Assembly (NCBI GenBank): GCA_021791195.1
Contig: JAJYXB010000008.1
Location: forward strand, 136,921 to 200,920
Direction: 5' to 3'
DNA length: 64,000 nucleotides
Source of the DNA: Actinomycetes bacterium
GTDB taxonomy: Bacteria > Actinomycetota > Thermoleophilia > BMS3ABIN01
Shown: positions 35,290 to 43,455 of the stretch, piece by piece
How positions within the stretch are numbered: position 1 is the stretch's first letter
Layout: every line of letters starts with the position of its first letter
Made by a program: the position numbers and the translations under genes
The notes under the pieces: model-generated
Told to the model about the DNA's origin: nothing
What the model saw: the letters and a program-made list of their open reading frames with translations, nothing else
Database searches by the model: none

Positions 35290-35415
35290 GGAAAATCCCG
35301 ACAGGGCATACCGGATCGCGGAAGGGATGATGGGCTGAAAAATCAGGGATGGAGATGTGGTTTCTGCAACAAGTAAACCGATCAGCCGCTCACGCGCCGG
35401 TCACGCACGTGGGCG

Positions 35416-35433
35416 GGCTTTCAGTCGAAAGCC
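35416..35433 (-). promoter_or_regulatory. Hairpin in the ClC leader
   Basis: A perfect 7-bp stem (GGCTTTC with GAAAGCC) and a 4-base loop lies in the upstream region of the ClC gene, between its likely promoter (35480-35509) and its start. There is no T run on the minus strand, so its role is unclear. Confidence 0.4.
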
Positions 35434-35479
35434 TGCGTCAGGTGATCATAGCTTTTTGGTTGCAGAACCATGCGGGCAG

Positions 35480-35509
35480 ATTATATCACTGCCGGCGGCC
35501 GCTCAGAAA
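35480..35509 (-). promoter_or_regulatory. Candidate ClC promoter
   Basis: On the minus strand TATAAT (35485-35480) with an 18-base spacer from a poor -35 TTTCTG (35509-35504). It would yield a leader of about 185 bases before the ClC start. Confidence 0.4.
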
Positions 35510-35530
35510 GGGAGGCGACTGTCCGCAGCC

Positions 35531-36385
35531 TCAGAAAGAGCGGGCGACCAGCACGGCGCAGCTGGCGTGACCAACGACGCGCTCGGTGACGCTGCCCATC
35601 AGCAGCCGGTCCAGCTTGCCGCGGCCATGGCGGCCGACGACGATCAGGTCCGCATCGTTGTCTTCCGCTGCCTTGATGATCTCCACGTAAGGTTTGCCGG
35701 TAGCGGTCAGGGTCTGGATCTCCATGCCCGCCTCCGTGGCGGCCTGCTCTGCCTTGACCAGCGCCTCGGACGCTTCTGCGGCCCGGCCCTGGGACGGAGC
35801 CACCGAGAGCACCTGCAGCCGGGCACCGCATTTTGTGGCCATCTTGATGGCTTCGGCCACCGCCGTCTCGCCGTCGCGCGAACCGTCCGTGGCGGCCATG
35901 ATGTGTTTGCACCCGGTCACGGCGCCCCGGGGAACCACCAGCACGTCGCCGGGCATGTTGCCGATCACCTTGGCGGTGACGCTGCCCATGGCCACACGCT
36001 CGAAGCGGGTATGGCCGCGGCGGCCCATGATGATGAGCTCGGAACCTCTATTGCGGGCTTCCTCGACGATGATGTTGAACGGATCGCCAGCTTTGACGAC
36101 AACATTGCATTCGATGCCCTTCTCCTCAGCCCGCGCCTTCACGCCTTTGAGGTACTTCTTCGCCTCCTGCTCCTGCTCTTCGACCGCGGTGGCCATCGGC
36201 CCCACGACGTAGGGCGCCAGGGAGGCAAACCGCTGAAATGTCTCAACTGCGAGCACCACGTCCAGCTGGCTGGAGCACCGGCCTGCCAGGCTGATAGCTT
36301 CCCGCACGGCGCCTTCGCCGGAATCGGAGCCGTCGGTCGCCAGCAGGATTTTTTTCAGTTCAGTCAAGGGGCATTGCTCGGCCAT
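35531..36385 (-). CDS. Tandem UspA universal stress protein
   Basis: A 284-residue protein of two universal stress domains. Both halves keep the nucleotide motif G-x2-G-x9-G-S: GRRGHTRFERVAMGS in the first and GRHGRGKLDRLLMGS in the second, so ATP binding is expected in each. DGSDSGEGAV and DGSRDGETAV begin the two domains. Such proteins aid survival in stress, often under low oxygen. ATG at 36385. It follows the efflux pump gene by about 46 bases on the same strand and may share its transcript. Confidence 0.92.
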   Translation of the reverse strand: MAEQCPLTELKKILLATDGSDSGEGAVREAISLAGRCSSQLDVVLAVETFQRFASLAPYVVGPMATAVEEQEQEAKKYLKGVKARAEEKGIECNVVVKAGDPFNIIVEEARNRGSELIIMGRRGHTRFERVAMGSVTAKVIGNMPGDVLVVPRGAVTGCKHIMAATDGSRDGETAVAEAIKMATKCGARLQVLSVAPSQGRAAEASEALVKAEQAATEAGMEIQTLTATGKPYVEIIKAAEDNDADLIVVGRHGRGKLDRLLMGSVTERVVGHASCAVLVARSF

Positions 36386-36431
36386 GTTATTAACCTACCT
36401 CCCGGTATCTTTTCCGTCCAGCTGCATCTTG

Positions 36432-37937
36432 TCAGATTCCTTCGAACTCCTTGACTGCCTCGGAGTCCAGCGCTTCGCCCTCTTTCTTGGAGACCGAAAG
36501 CACAGTGGCGATCACGGTCAGCGCCAACATGATGATCATTGCTATCTCCAGGCCGTGCAGAAAAGCGCCGTACCTGTCGGCCGTCGGAATATTATTGCCG
36601 CTAAAGATGTGTTTGGGTTTTGGATAGCCTTTTCCGTTAAGATAAATGCCCTCCCAGATAGCCAATACCAGGCTGGAGACAGCGACGCCAAAAATCGACC
36701 CCAGCGACCGGGTCATGTTCAGAATCCCTCCGGCCACGCTGAGTTTGTCCCTGGGAGCTGCCCCCATGATAGCGCTATTATTGGGCGGCGTGAACATGCC
36801 CATGCCCACGCCGATGACGAGCAGCTCGAGTATCAGCAGCCACACGGGCGTCGTGGAGCTCAGGAAAATCATTGCCAGGCAGCCAATCGAGGCCGCCACC
36901 ATGCCGGCCGTGGTCATTATCCTCGAGCCGTACTTGTCAGAAATGTTGCCCGAGAACGGGGCCACAATCGCCATGGAAAGCGGTACCGGCGTCAGCAACA
37001 GACCTGTCATGCCGGCGGCATATCCCAGTACGTTCTCCATGTAGAACGGCATCAGGAATAAAATCCCGAACAGCACGTAGTACGAGAGCATGCCGGTCAC
37101 GTTCCCCAGCATGAACAGTCCGTTTTTAAACATGTTGAAATCAATCAGCGGGAACCTGACTCTAAGCTCGGTGAAGGCAAAGATTGCCAGGAACACAACC
37201 GCGATCGCCAGGTAAGCGATGATCGTGGGTGTAAATCCGTCGGTTCCCATCCCGTTTATCCCCAGCACCAGCGAACCCAGACCGATAACAAAGGCCAGGG
37301 TGCCAAAGTAATCGATCTTCTCCTTCTCGGCGGCCTTCTCGCTCTTCGGCAGGATCAGGAGCGCCGCCGTCACGCCAACCAGACCAATCGGCAGGTTCAC
37401 GTAGAAGATAGCGCGCCAGCCGATGGCGGCGATCAGGCCCCCGCCAACGAGGGGACCGATGGACATGGAGATTGCCTGGACGGCGCCCTGGATGCCGATT
37501 GCCTTTCCTCTCTCACTTGAAGGGAAAGCCGAAACGATAATCGCCACCGAATTCGCCTGCAAGAGGCCGGCGCCAACAGCCTGCAGGACGCGGGAGCCAA
37601 TCAGGAAGTATGCGCTCGGCGCTATGCCGCATAAAAACGAGCCTACGGTAAAGACTATAAATCCGAAGGTATACAATTTTGTCCGGCCCAGCATATCCGC
37701 CAGCCGGCCGAAGAACGGCAGGAAGATCGTCAGCGTGATCATGTATGCCATCGCCACCCACGCGATCATGGAGGTGGAGACATTGAAATCATCTTTCATG
37801 GTCGGCATGGCGACGTTGACGATGCTGACGTCCAGCGCCGACATGGTGGCGCCCATAAGAACGGTAACCAGGATGAACCATTTCCAGTTAGGCTTGCTGG
37901 AAAAGAATGGATGCGGGAACCCTGAAATTTTACTCAC
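36432..37937 (-). CDS. MFS drug efflux transporter (DHA2/EmrB-QacA type)
   Basis: A 501-residue transporter with 14 predicted helices, the layout of the drug:H+ antiporter-2 family. SALDVSIVNVAMPTM in helix 1 is the DHA2 motif D1. GRLADMLGRTKLY is the loop 2-3 motif A, and ISMSIGPLVGGGLIAAIGWRAIF matches motif C in helix 5. It likely expels hydrophobic drugs. The start is a GTG at 37937 with AAGGAG eight bases upstream. A near-perfect palindrome at 38015-38043 between promoter and start suggests control by a TetR- or MarR-type repressor, though no regulator gene is adjacent. Confidence 0.9.
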   Translation of the reverse strand: MSKISGFPHPFFSSKPNWKWFILVTVLMGATMSALDVSIVNVAMPTMKDDFNVSTSMIAWVAMAYMITLTIFLPFFGRLADMLGRTKLYTFGFIVFTVGSFLCGIAPSAYFLIGSRVLQAVGAGLLQANSVAIIVSAFPSSERGKAIGIQGAVQAISMSIGPLVGGGLIAAIGWRAIFYVNLPIGLVGVTAALLILPKSEKAAEKEKIDYFGTLAFVIGLGSLVLGINGMGTDGFTPTIIAYLAIAVVFLAIFAFTELRVRFPLIDFNMFKNGLFMLGNVTGMLSYYVLFGILFLMPFYMENVLGYAAGMTGLLLTPVPLSMAIVAPFSGNISDKYGSRIMTTAGMVAASIGCLAMIFLSSTTPVWLLILELLVIGVGMGMFTPPNNSAIMGAAPRDKLSVAGGILNMTRSLGSIFGVAVSSLVLAIWEGIYLNGKGYPKPKHIFSGNNIPTADRYGAFLHGLEIAMIIMLALTVIATVLSVSKKEGEALDSEAVKEFEGI

Positions 37938-38014
37938 ACTGCACTCCTTGGTCTAAACCATGCCCGTTTGCCGATGCCGTTGCCTGAATCAATGATCCAT
38001 AAAAAAATGACGTA

Positions 38015-38043
38015 GTAAACATAAGCTTGGCTTATCGTTACTA
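38015..38043. promoter_or_regulatory. Palindromic operator candidate for the efflux pump
   Basis: Two 13-base arms (AGTAAACATAAGC and GCTTATCGTTACT), matching at 11 of 13 positions, flank a 3-base centre. It lies about 80 bases upstream of the transporter start in strongly AT-rich DNA with promoter-like TATACT and TATACA patches just beyond it on the minus strand. Size and position suit a dimeric repressor site. Confidence 0.6.
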
Positions 38044-38189
38044 AGTCTTGTATAAGTATACTCATTATTGTTCAATTATTAAACACTTTATTTACATTTT
38101 TGTCACGCTTTCGTTTCATAATGTTACATTATTTCGCATGGCAGGTATAAGTAATGCCTGCTGCAAGGACGATTGGCATCGCCCGGATG

Positions 38190-38195
38190 TATAAT
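38190..38195 (+). promoter_or_regulatory. -10 box next to the kinase start
   Basis: An exact TATAAT preceded by TG, ten bases before the ATG at 38205. If used, transcription would begin within about 3 bases of the start codon, giving a nearly leaderless message, which would fit the lack of a ribosome site there. No good -35 box is present at 17 bases. Confidence 0.35.
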
Positions 38196-38204
38196 CATGG
38201 CAGA

Positions 38205-39794
38205 ATGTCCCTCCGAAAAAAGATAATATTCAGCTTCTTCATCAGCGCCCTGATCATTGGCATTCTCGCCACCTTTGAATATATCAATTTCATCCAGGTA
38301 AAGAACCAGATGGGATTCCTCGAGGTGGCCGATTCCGCCCGGGACCGGTCGCTCAAGATTCTGCGGCATGAGAAGAACTTCTTTCTTTTCCCCGATCAGG
38401 CCGCCCGGGAATCAGCCGCGACTCTCGATTACCTCAAACAGCTCGACAGCCTGAACGGCGACATCGAGGCCGAGGACCCCGCCGCCGCCGCCAACCTCAC
38501 CAACCTCGTAGCCACCTACCGGACGCAGTTCAGCAACATCCAGAGCTCGCTGACACAGATCGCGCAGGGAAACGACAGCCTGAAAACCTCCTTCCCGACG
38601 GCGGCCAGCCTCGAGCCGGTGATCCAGGCCGGTTCGCGTGACAATCCTTCGCTGGTGGCCAATTACCTGCAGAGCTATCTCTCGCTGCCGCCGACAAACC
38701 CGCAGATCGTGGCGCTCCGGCAGCTGGACGCGCAGATCACCCAGCTGCGGAGCCAGAGTGATAACATCGTCGCCGCCGCCAACGACCTGGACAAGAATAC
38801 CCGCAACAACGCCAACTCCGTGATCCGGCAATCGCAGATCGAGATCCTGGTGGTGTTCCCCCTGTTCCTGATGATCGGCCTGGGCGCCCTGCTCTATGTC
38901 AGCTCGGATGTGGTCAAAAAACTGAGGGCGCTGACCGGCGCCGTGGAGCGGATCAGCCGGATGTTCGGCCCCCGCTCGCCGCGGCCCGCAGTGGATGAAG
39001 GACATGTCCACAAGGATGAAGTCGACATCCTCGTTGACAAGTTCAACCGCATGAACCAGCTGCGCACCGACTGGGAGCGCAAGATCCAGGAGAAGAACCA
39101 GGAGGCGCTGCTCCAGGCGAAAAAGCTGGCAGCCATCGGCACGCTGGCCTCCGGCGTTGCCCATGAGCTCAACAACCCGCTCAACAACATCAGCCTGTCG
39201 GCGCAGGTGCTGAAGAAAAAAATCAGTTCCGACGAGCCGCCGGCGGTAGCCCGCATCGTCAATGACATAGTCGGGCAGACCGAACGGGTCAGGGATATCG
39301 TCAGCAATCTGCTAGAGTTTGCCAGGGAGCGCGAGCTGCAGCGGCAGGAGGTGGAGGTAAACAGCCTCATCAGAAGCGCTTACCACCTGGCGGGCAAGGC
39401 CGCGGACACCTCCGCCATCCGGTTCGAGCTCGATTCCCAGGAAGCGGTCAATGTCATCGAGGCCGACCGTCCCCAGCTGGAGCGGGTTTTTGTCAACCTG
39501 TTCGCCAACGCCATCGCCGCGATCGAGGGCGAGGGAAGGATAATCGTCCGCATCCGGCCGAAGAAAGGGAACCTGGAGATCCTGGTGTCCGACACCGGCA
39601 GGGGGATGTCTGCCGCGGACCGGGAAAAGGTCTTTGATCCCTTCTTCACCAGGAAGGACAAGGGAACCGGGTTGGGACTTGCCATTGTAATGAATACAAT
39701 CCAGAAACACGGAGGCCAGATATCCGTGATCAGCGAAGAAGGGATCGGCACAATTTTCGAGATCATTCTGCCGGTGAAAGGCAAAGAGGCATGA
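38205..39794 (+). CDS. Membrane sensor histidine kinase (NtrB-like output)
   Basis: About 529 residues. Two membrane helices (IIFSFFISALIIGILATFEY near residue 6 and IEILVVFPLFLMIGLGALLY near 210) enclose a ~180-residue helical extracytoplasmic sensor. A HAMP-like segment follows, then the kinase: H box SGVAHELNNPLNNI, N box NLFANAIAAIE, G1 DTGRGM, F box FDPFFTRKDKGTGLGLAIV. The HELNNPL form is typical of kinases that pair with NtrC-type regulators, and that gene overlaps its stop by four bases. The ATG at 38205 (MSLRKK) is chosen because the basic segment then directly precedes the first helix; an ATG at 38154 is also open. The sensed signal is unknown. Confidence 0.9.
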   Translation: MSLRKKIIFSFFISALIIGILATFEYINFIQVKNQMGFLEVADSARDRSLKILRHEKNFFLFPDQAARESAATLDYLKQLDSLNGDIEAEDPAAAANLTNLVATYRTQFSNIQSSLTQIAQGNDSLKTSFPTAASLEPVIQAGSRDNPSLVANYLQSYLSLPPTNPQIVALRQLDAQITQLRSQSDNIVAAANDLDKNTRNNANSVIRQSQIEILVVFPLFLMIGLGALLYVSSDVVKKLRALTGAVERISRMFGPRSPRPAVDEGHVHKDEVDILVDKFNRMNQLRTDWERKIQEKNQEALLQAKKLAAIGTLASGVAHELNNPLNNISLSAQVLKKKISSDEPPAVARIVNDIVGQTERVRDIVSNLLEFARERELQRQEVEVNSLIRSAYHLAGKAADTSAIRFELDSQEAVNVIEADRPQLERVFVNLFANAIAAIEGEGRIIVRIRPKKGNLEILVSDTGRGMSAADREKVFDPFFTRKDKGTGLGLAIVMNTIQKHGGQISVISEEGIGTIFEIILPVKGKEA

Positions 39795-41128
39795 CTTTCA
39801 GGGTTCTGATAGCGGAGGATGAGGAAATCACCCGCAATCATCTCGCCGATGTGCTGCGCGACGAAGGCTTCGACGTAGTCAGCACAGGAAACGGTCTTGA
39901 TGCGCTAAATGAGATCAGGTCAAGTGACTTTGATATCCTCATCGCCGACATCAAGATGCCCAGGATGGATGGGCTGGAACTGCTCTCGCAGGTGAAGAAG
40001 GTCTCGCCCGAGACCGAAGTGCTGATCGTCACCGGCTTCGGCAGCATCAACTCGGCGGTCGATGCCATCAAGAAAGGCGCTTTCGATTACCTGCCCAAGC
40101 CATTCGACCTGGATGAGCTGATCCTGAAGGTGCGCAAGGTCCAGGAACAGAATGAGCTCAGGCAGGAGAACGTCGCCCTGCGCACCTCGCTGAACATGGA
40201 GAAGAAGATCGACGTGATCGCCGAGAGCAAAGGCATGAAAAAAGTGCTCGAGGTGATCGACGGCATCAGGGAATCAGACTGCAACGTCCTTCTGACCGGC
40301 GAGAGCGGCGTGGGCAAGAATCTGCTGGCCAAGGTCATTCACTATTCCAGCCCCCGCAGCGAGCGGCCGTTCCTGTCGCTCAACTGCGCCACCTTCTCCG
40401 AGGAACTGCTGGCCAGTGAGCTGTTCGGTCATGAGAAAGGCGCTTTCACCGGCGCTACGACGCAGAAGCCGGGCCTGATGAAGATCGCCGATCACGGTAC
40501 GCTCTTTTTTGATGAGATCACCGAGATGGCGCCAAATCTGCAGGCGAAGCTGCTGAAGGCGATCGAGGAACGTGAATTCTACCGCGTCGGCGGCACCAAG
40601 CCGGTGCGCGTGGATGCGCGCTTTATCGCCGCCACCAACCAGCGCATCGACCAGGCGATCGCGCAGGGAACGTTCCGCAAGGATCTCTATTACCGCCTCA
40701 ATGTCATGGAGATATATGTGCCGCCCCTGCGCGAGCGCAAGAGTGACATCACGCCGCTGAGCCGCTTCTTTTTGCGCAAGCATTCGCGCGAGTACGGCAA
40801 GAAGATCAAGAAGTTCACCAAGGATGCGCTTGACGTGCTCAGGCGCTATAGCTACCCTGGCAACGTGCGCGAGCTGGAGAATATCATCGAGCGCGCCGTC
40901 ATCCTGGAAAAGGGTCCCTACATCACCGCTGAATCGCTGCCTCAGTCGCTCCTGATGTTCCAGATCGAAACGACGCTGGAGCCGGACAAGGTGAAATCCC
41001 TCGCCGAGATCAACAAGGAATACGTGCATTCGGTCCTGGAGATGTTCGGCGGCAACAAGTCCGAAGCCTCGCGGGTGCTGGGCGTTTCGCGCACGAGCCT
41101 CTGGCGGATGCTCAAAGAAGAGGAATAG
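39791..41128 (+). CDS. Sigma-54-dependent NtrC-family response regulator
   Basis: A 445-residue three-domain activator. The receiver has the phospho-acceptor Asp near residue 53 (LIADIKMPRMDG). The AAA+ domain has Walker A GESGVGKN, the sigma-54 contact loop GAFTGA, Walker B-like TLFFDEI and the R finger region. The C-terminal Fis-type helix-turn-helix is NKSEASRVLGVSRTSLWRML. It should be phosphorylated by the upstream kinase and remodel sigma-54 holoenzyme. A perfect -24/-12 promoter lies 151 bases after its stop, upstream of the next operon. Sigma-54 systems are rare in Actinomycetota-like bacteria, and no rpoN gene is in the window. Confidence 0.95.
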   Translation: MTFRVLIAEDEEITRNHLADVLRDEGFDVVSTGNGLDALNEIRSSDFDILIADIKMPRMDGLELLSQVKKVSPETEVLIVTGFGSINSAVDAIKKGAFDYLPKPFDLDELILKVRKVQEQNELRQENVALRTSLNMEKKIDVIAESKGMKKVLEVIDGIRESDCNVLLTGESGVGKNLLAKVIHYSSPRSERPFLSLNCATFSEELLASELFGHEKGAFTGATTQKPGLMKIADHGTLFFDEITEMAPNLQAKLLKAIEEREFYRVGGTKPVRVDARFIAATNQRIDQAIAQGTFRKDLYYRLNVMEIYVPPLRERKSDITPLSRFFLRKHSREYGKKIKKFTKDALDVLRRYSYPGNVRELENIIERAVILEKGPYITAESLPQSLLMFQIETTLEPDKVKSLAEINKEYVHSVLEMFGGNKSEASRVLGVSRTSLWRMLKEEE

Positions 41129-41183
41129 CGCCGGCTCCCGCTCAACCCGGTGGGAGTCCCGGGGCTTGCCCCCGACGTTCACC

Positions 41184-41204
41184 TGCGTTTCCCGTTGAAA
41201 CACA
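41184..41204. promoter_or_regulatory. Candidate enhancer for the NtrC-type regulator
   Basis: A 21-base imperfect palindrome, TGCGTTTC-N5-GAAACACA, in which 7 of 8 arm positions match. Its centre lies about 87 bases upstream of the -24 element and about 110 bases before the expected start of transcription, the usual place for an activator enhancer. The inner GTTTC-N5-GAAAC is perfect. A second palindrome, AATTAGC-AG-GCTAATT at 41257-41272, sits next to the promoter and may bind a bending protein. Confidence 0.5.
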
Positions 41205-41279
41205 TTTTCCTCGCCGGCGCCGGTCCCTTGGCGGCGTCTGACCGTAAAAATCCCTTAATTAGCAGGCTAATTGTATAGT

Positions 41280-41295
41280 TGGCACGGATCTTGCT
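41280..41295 (+). promoter_or_regulatory. Sigma-54 promoter (-24/-12)
   Basis: TGGCACGGATCTTGCT matches the sigma-54 consensus TGGCACG-N4-TTGCW at every fixed position, with GG at 41281-41282 and GC at 41293-41294. Transcription would begin near 41305, with AGGAGG just ahead of the ATG at 41322. It faces the UspA-like/DUF202 operon and lies directly downstream of the sigma-54 activator gene. Confidence 0.93.
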
Positions 41296-41321
41296 CCTAT
41301 TATTAAAAAAGGAGGAAGGTC

Positions 41322-41846
41322 ATGTCAACACAGGAACTGATATATGTAGCGTACAGGGACGAACATCTCGATGATGAGCGGTCCGACCACGGCATCTCCT
41401 ATGCCATCTACCTCTCCAAGGTGCTCAGCGAGACTTTGCGTGTGCTGCTGCTGAGTCCGCGCGGTTCCAGTAGCCGGTTCAACGACGTTGTTTCCTCCGT
41501 CGCTTCGGTCTCACCGTTCCCCCACACGCAGGCGGACGCCGCCGCCGCCGAATGGGAGCACAGCAATTCCGAGGCGGCGGCGCTGGCAAAAGACTTCATG
41601 CTGAAGAAGTGCAGCAGCCAGGGCATCGCCGCCGATGTCCACATCGGCCTGGAGGCCAACGCCGCGGAGATCATGCGCTTCCTGCGGCGGATGAAGGTGC
41701 ACCTCGTGCTGCTCAGCCCCAGAGTCACGGAGACCAGGCATATCCACAAGCGGCTGGTGAAGTCTTCTCCGCGGCCGGTCGTGACCATGGCCCGCGGCGC
41801 CGCCTATCCGGCGCTCGGCGCACAGGCGGATGCCGGCATTGTTTGA
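41322..41846 (+). CDS. UspA-like protein, first gene of the sigma-54 operon
   Basis: A 174-residue protein with an alternating alpha/beta pattern like universal stress proteins. ELIYVAYRDEHLDDERSDHG at the N-terminus resembles the first strand and helix, and VHLVLLSPRVTETRHIHKRLV ends with SSPRPVVTMARG, like the last strand. The ATP motif G-x2-G-x9-G-S/T is not recognisable, so nucleotide binding is doubtful. ATG at 41322 follows AAAGGAGGAAGGTC. It overlaps the next gene by 17 bases, so it is translated with the membrane protein and may be its soluble partner. Confidence 0.75.
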   Translation: MSTQELIYVAYRDEHLDDERSDHGISYAIYLSKVLSETLRVLLLSPRGSSSRFNDVVSSVASVSPFPHTQADAAAAEWEHSNSEAAALAKDFMLKKCSSQGIAADVHIGLEANAAEIMRFLRRMKVHLVLLSPRVTETRHIHKRLVKSSPRPVVTMARGAAYPALGAQADAGIV

Positions 41847-43455
41847 CCGGCTGCTCGACAATCACATCGTCGGCAGGGACGAGTTGGAGACGGCCCGCGC
41901 AGAGGCCGAAGCCAGCGGCCACCCGCTGGAACAGGTGCTGCTGGAGAAAGGCGTCCCCAAGCATGAGATCCTGAACGGCCTTTCTGAGCACTTCGGCGTG
42001 CCCTGGGTCGAGTACGACGAAGACCTGATGGTTTCGGCCGCGATCATGAAGCAAATCGACCCCGAGCAGCTCAAGCGAAGCCTATGGCTGCCCATCGCCA
42101 TCAGCGACAGCCACGCCGAGGTCATCGCCAGCCGGCCGGACGATCCGAAGGTGCTTGCCCAGATCAAAAGCATGCTCGGGGTCGGCGCAGTCGACTTCCG
42201 CGTCGCCCTTCCAGGCGATGTGCTGCGCATCATCGAGAACAACCAGGACCTGAATCCGGGCTTTCCGCCGGAAGCGGGCAGAACACCGCTGGCCAAGACC
42301 CGGACGTATCTGGCCGGAACGCGTTCCACGCTGGCCATCCAGCGCACATCGATGGCCAAGGCCAGGACGGCGTTGGCCTTCCTCCGCACCGGGATTTCCT
42401 CGATCACGATCGGAGTGGTCCTGATCACGCTGTTCGGCGGCGGCTTTTTTCTGCCGCTGGAAATGCTGCTGCTGGCAATCGGCGTGTATGCGGTGATGGA
42501 CGGCCTCATCTGGTATGTCCCGGCCAGAGGCCAGGCGCTGAAGAACCAGAGTTACGCCGAACCGGCGAATGACGGCGGCGGCATGAGCGTACTTTCCACC
42601 CGCAACGAGGTCGCCGGCCCCGAATTCGTCCGTTCCGGAACCCTTACCGGAGCCGTTGACCAGAGGCGGGGCTGGCGCCGGCTTTCACCGGTGATGCGCC
42701 GCCGCTTCCTCGCCAGCGACCGCACCGACCTGGCGGAAGGGCGCACGGTCAACGCCTCTTTGCGCACCACCATGGCGCAGGCCCGGACCGGCCTGGCCTT
42801 TGCCCGCACCGGCGTGGCCTTCGGCGGCCTGGGACTGGGCCTGCTGAAGAAGTTTCCCAGCGTCAGCTGGTCCTATTTTGACTTTTTCCTCATCCTTGCC
42901 GGAACGTTCATGGTGCTCGAAGGCTTCTACTGGTACCTGCCAGGATACCGCGCCGGCAGGGACGGTCTGCGCAGCTTCATCGCCGCCCTTCATGAAGACA
43001 CGATCTGGGACGAGGTTTTTCCACCGCTGCACCGGCTGCGGGAACAAGCCCCGCCGGTCAGCGCGGCGCAGGCTCCCGGCATCTGGGGCACCACGGGTCT
43101 GGCGCTGGAACGGACGGTTCTGGCGGAGCGGCGCAACCTGATGTCACGGCTGCGGACGGTGATGGCCTACTCGCGCACGGGGCTGGCCTTCATCCGCACC
43201 GGCATGAGCATCGCCGGCGTAGGCGCGACTTTGTTCGTGCTGCTGCTGCCGAACAGCCTGGGCTGGAAGGTGACGCCGGTCATCCTGATCGCCACCGGGC
43301 TCTTTCTGGCCGGGGACGGCCTGCGCTGGTCCCTGGGCACAGAGAAGGTCTGGCGGGAATATCCTTTCTGCCGGGGCGAGTTCGAGATCCAGCTGCCGGA
43401 TTACGGCAAGCCGGCGCGGAAGTGGGGCAGGGTGGTGTTTGATGATGAACTCTAG
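41830..43455 (+). CDS. MshEN-like domain plus three DUF202-like modules
   Basis: A 541-residue membrane protein with a novel layout. Residues 1-137 look like the GspE N-terminal/MshEN domain (HPLEQVLLEKGVPKHEILNGL, then ALPGDVLRIIENNQ). Three modules follow, at about 154-232, 294-372 and 424-502. Each has five consecutive heptads of the pattern [LM]AxxR[TN]x ending in LAFxRTG, then two membrane helices and a closing (D/E)G(L/F)xW. LAFxRTG plus two helices resembles DUF202 (YidH/Vtc1 family). The heptads would put an Arg on one helix face every two turns. MshEN domains in other proteins can bind cyclic di-GMP; whether this one does is unclear. Gene overlaps on both sides show co-translation. 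Confidence 0.8.
   Translation: MPALFDRLLDNHIVGRDELETARAEAEASGHPLEQVLLEKGVPKHEILNGLSEHFGVPWVEYDEDLMVSAAIMKQIDPEQLKRSLWLPIAISDSHAEVIASRPDDPKVLAQIKSMLGVGAVDFRVALPGDVLRIIENNQDLNPGFPPEAGRTPLAKTRTYLAGTRSTLAIQRTSMAKARTALAFLRTGISSITIGVVLITLFGGGFFLPLEMLLLAIGVYAVMDGLIWYVPARGQALKNQSYAEPANDGGGMSVLSTRNEVAGPEFVRSGTLTGAVDQRRGWRRLSPVMRRRFLASDRTDLAEGRTVNASLRTTMAQARTGLAFARTGVAFGGLGLGLLKKFPSVSWSYFDFFLILAGTFMVLEGFYWYLPGYRAGRDGLRSFIAALHEDTIWDEVFPPLHRLREQAPPVSAAQAPGIWGTTGLALERTVLAERRNLMSRLRTVMAYSRTGLAFIRTGMSIAGVGATLFVLLLPNSLGWKVTPVILIATGLFLAGDGLRWSLGTEKVWREYPFCRGEFEIQLPDYGKPARKWGRVVFDDEL

Noticed and set aside
35290-35530. Fluoride riboswitch ahead of the ClC gene
   Set aside because: The conserved fluoride riboswitch core could not be found on the minus strand; only an ordinary hairpin is present.
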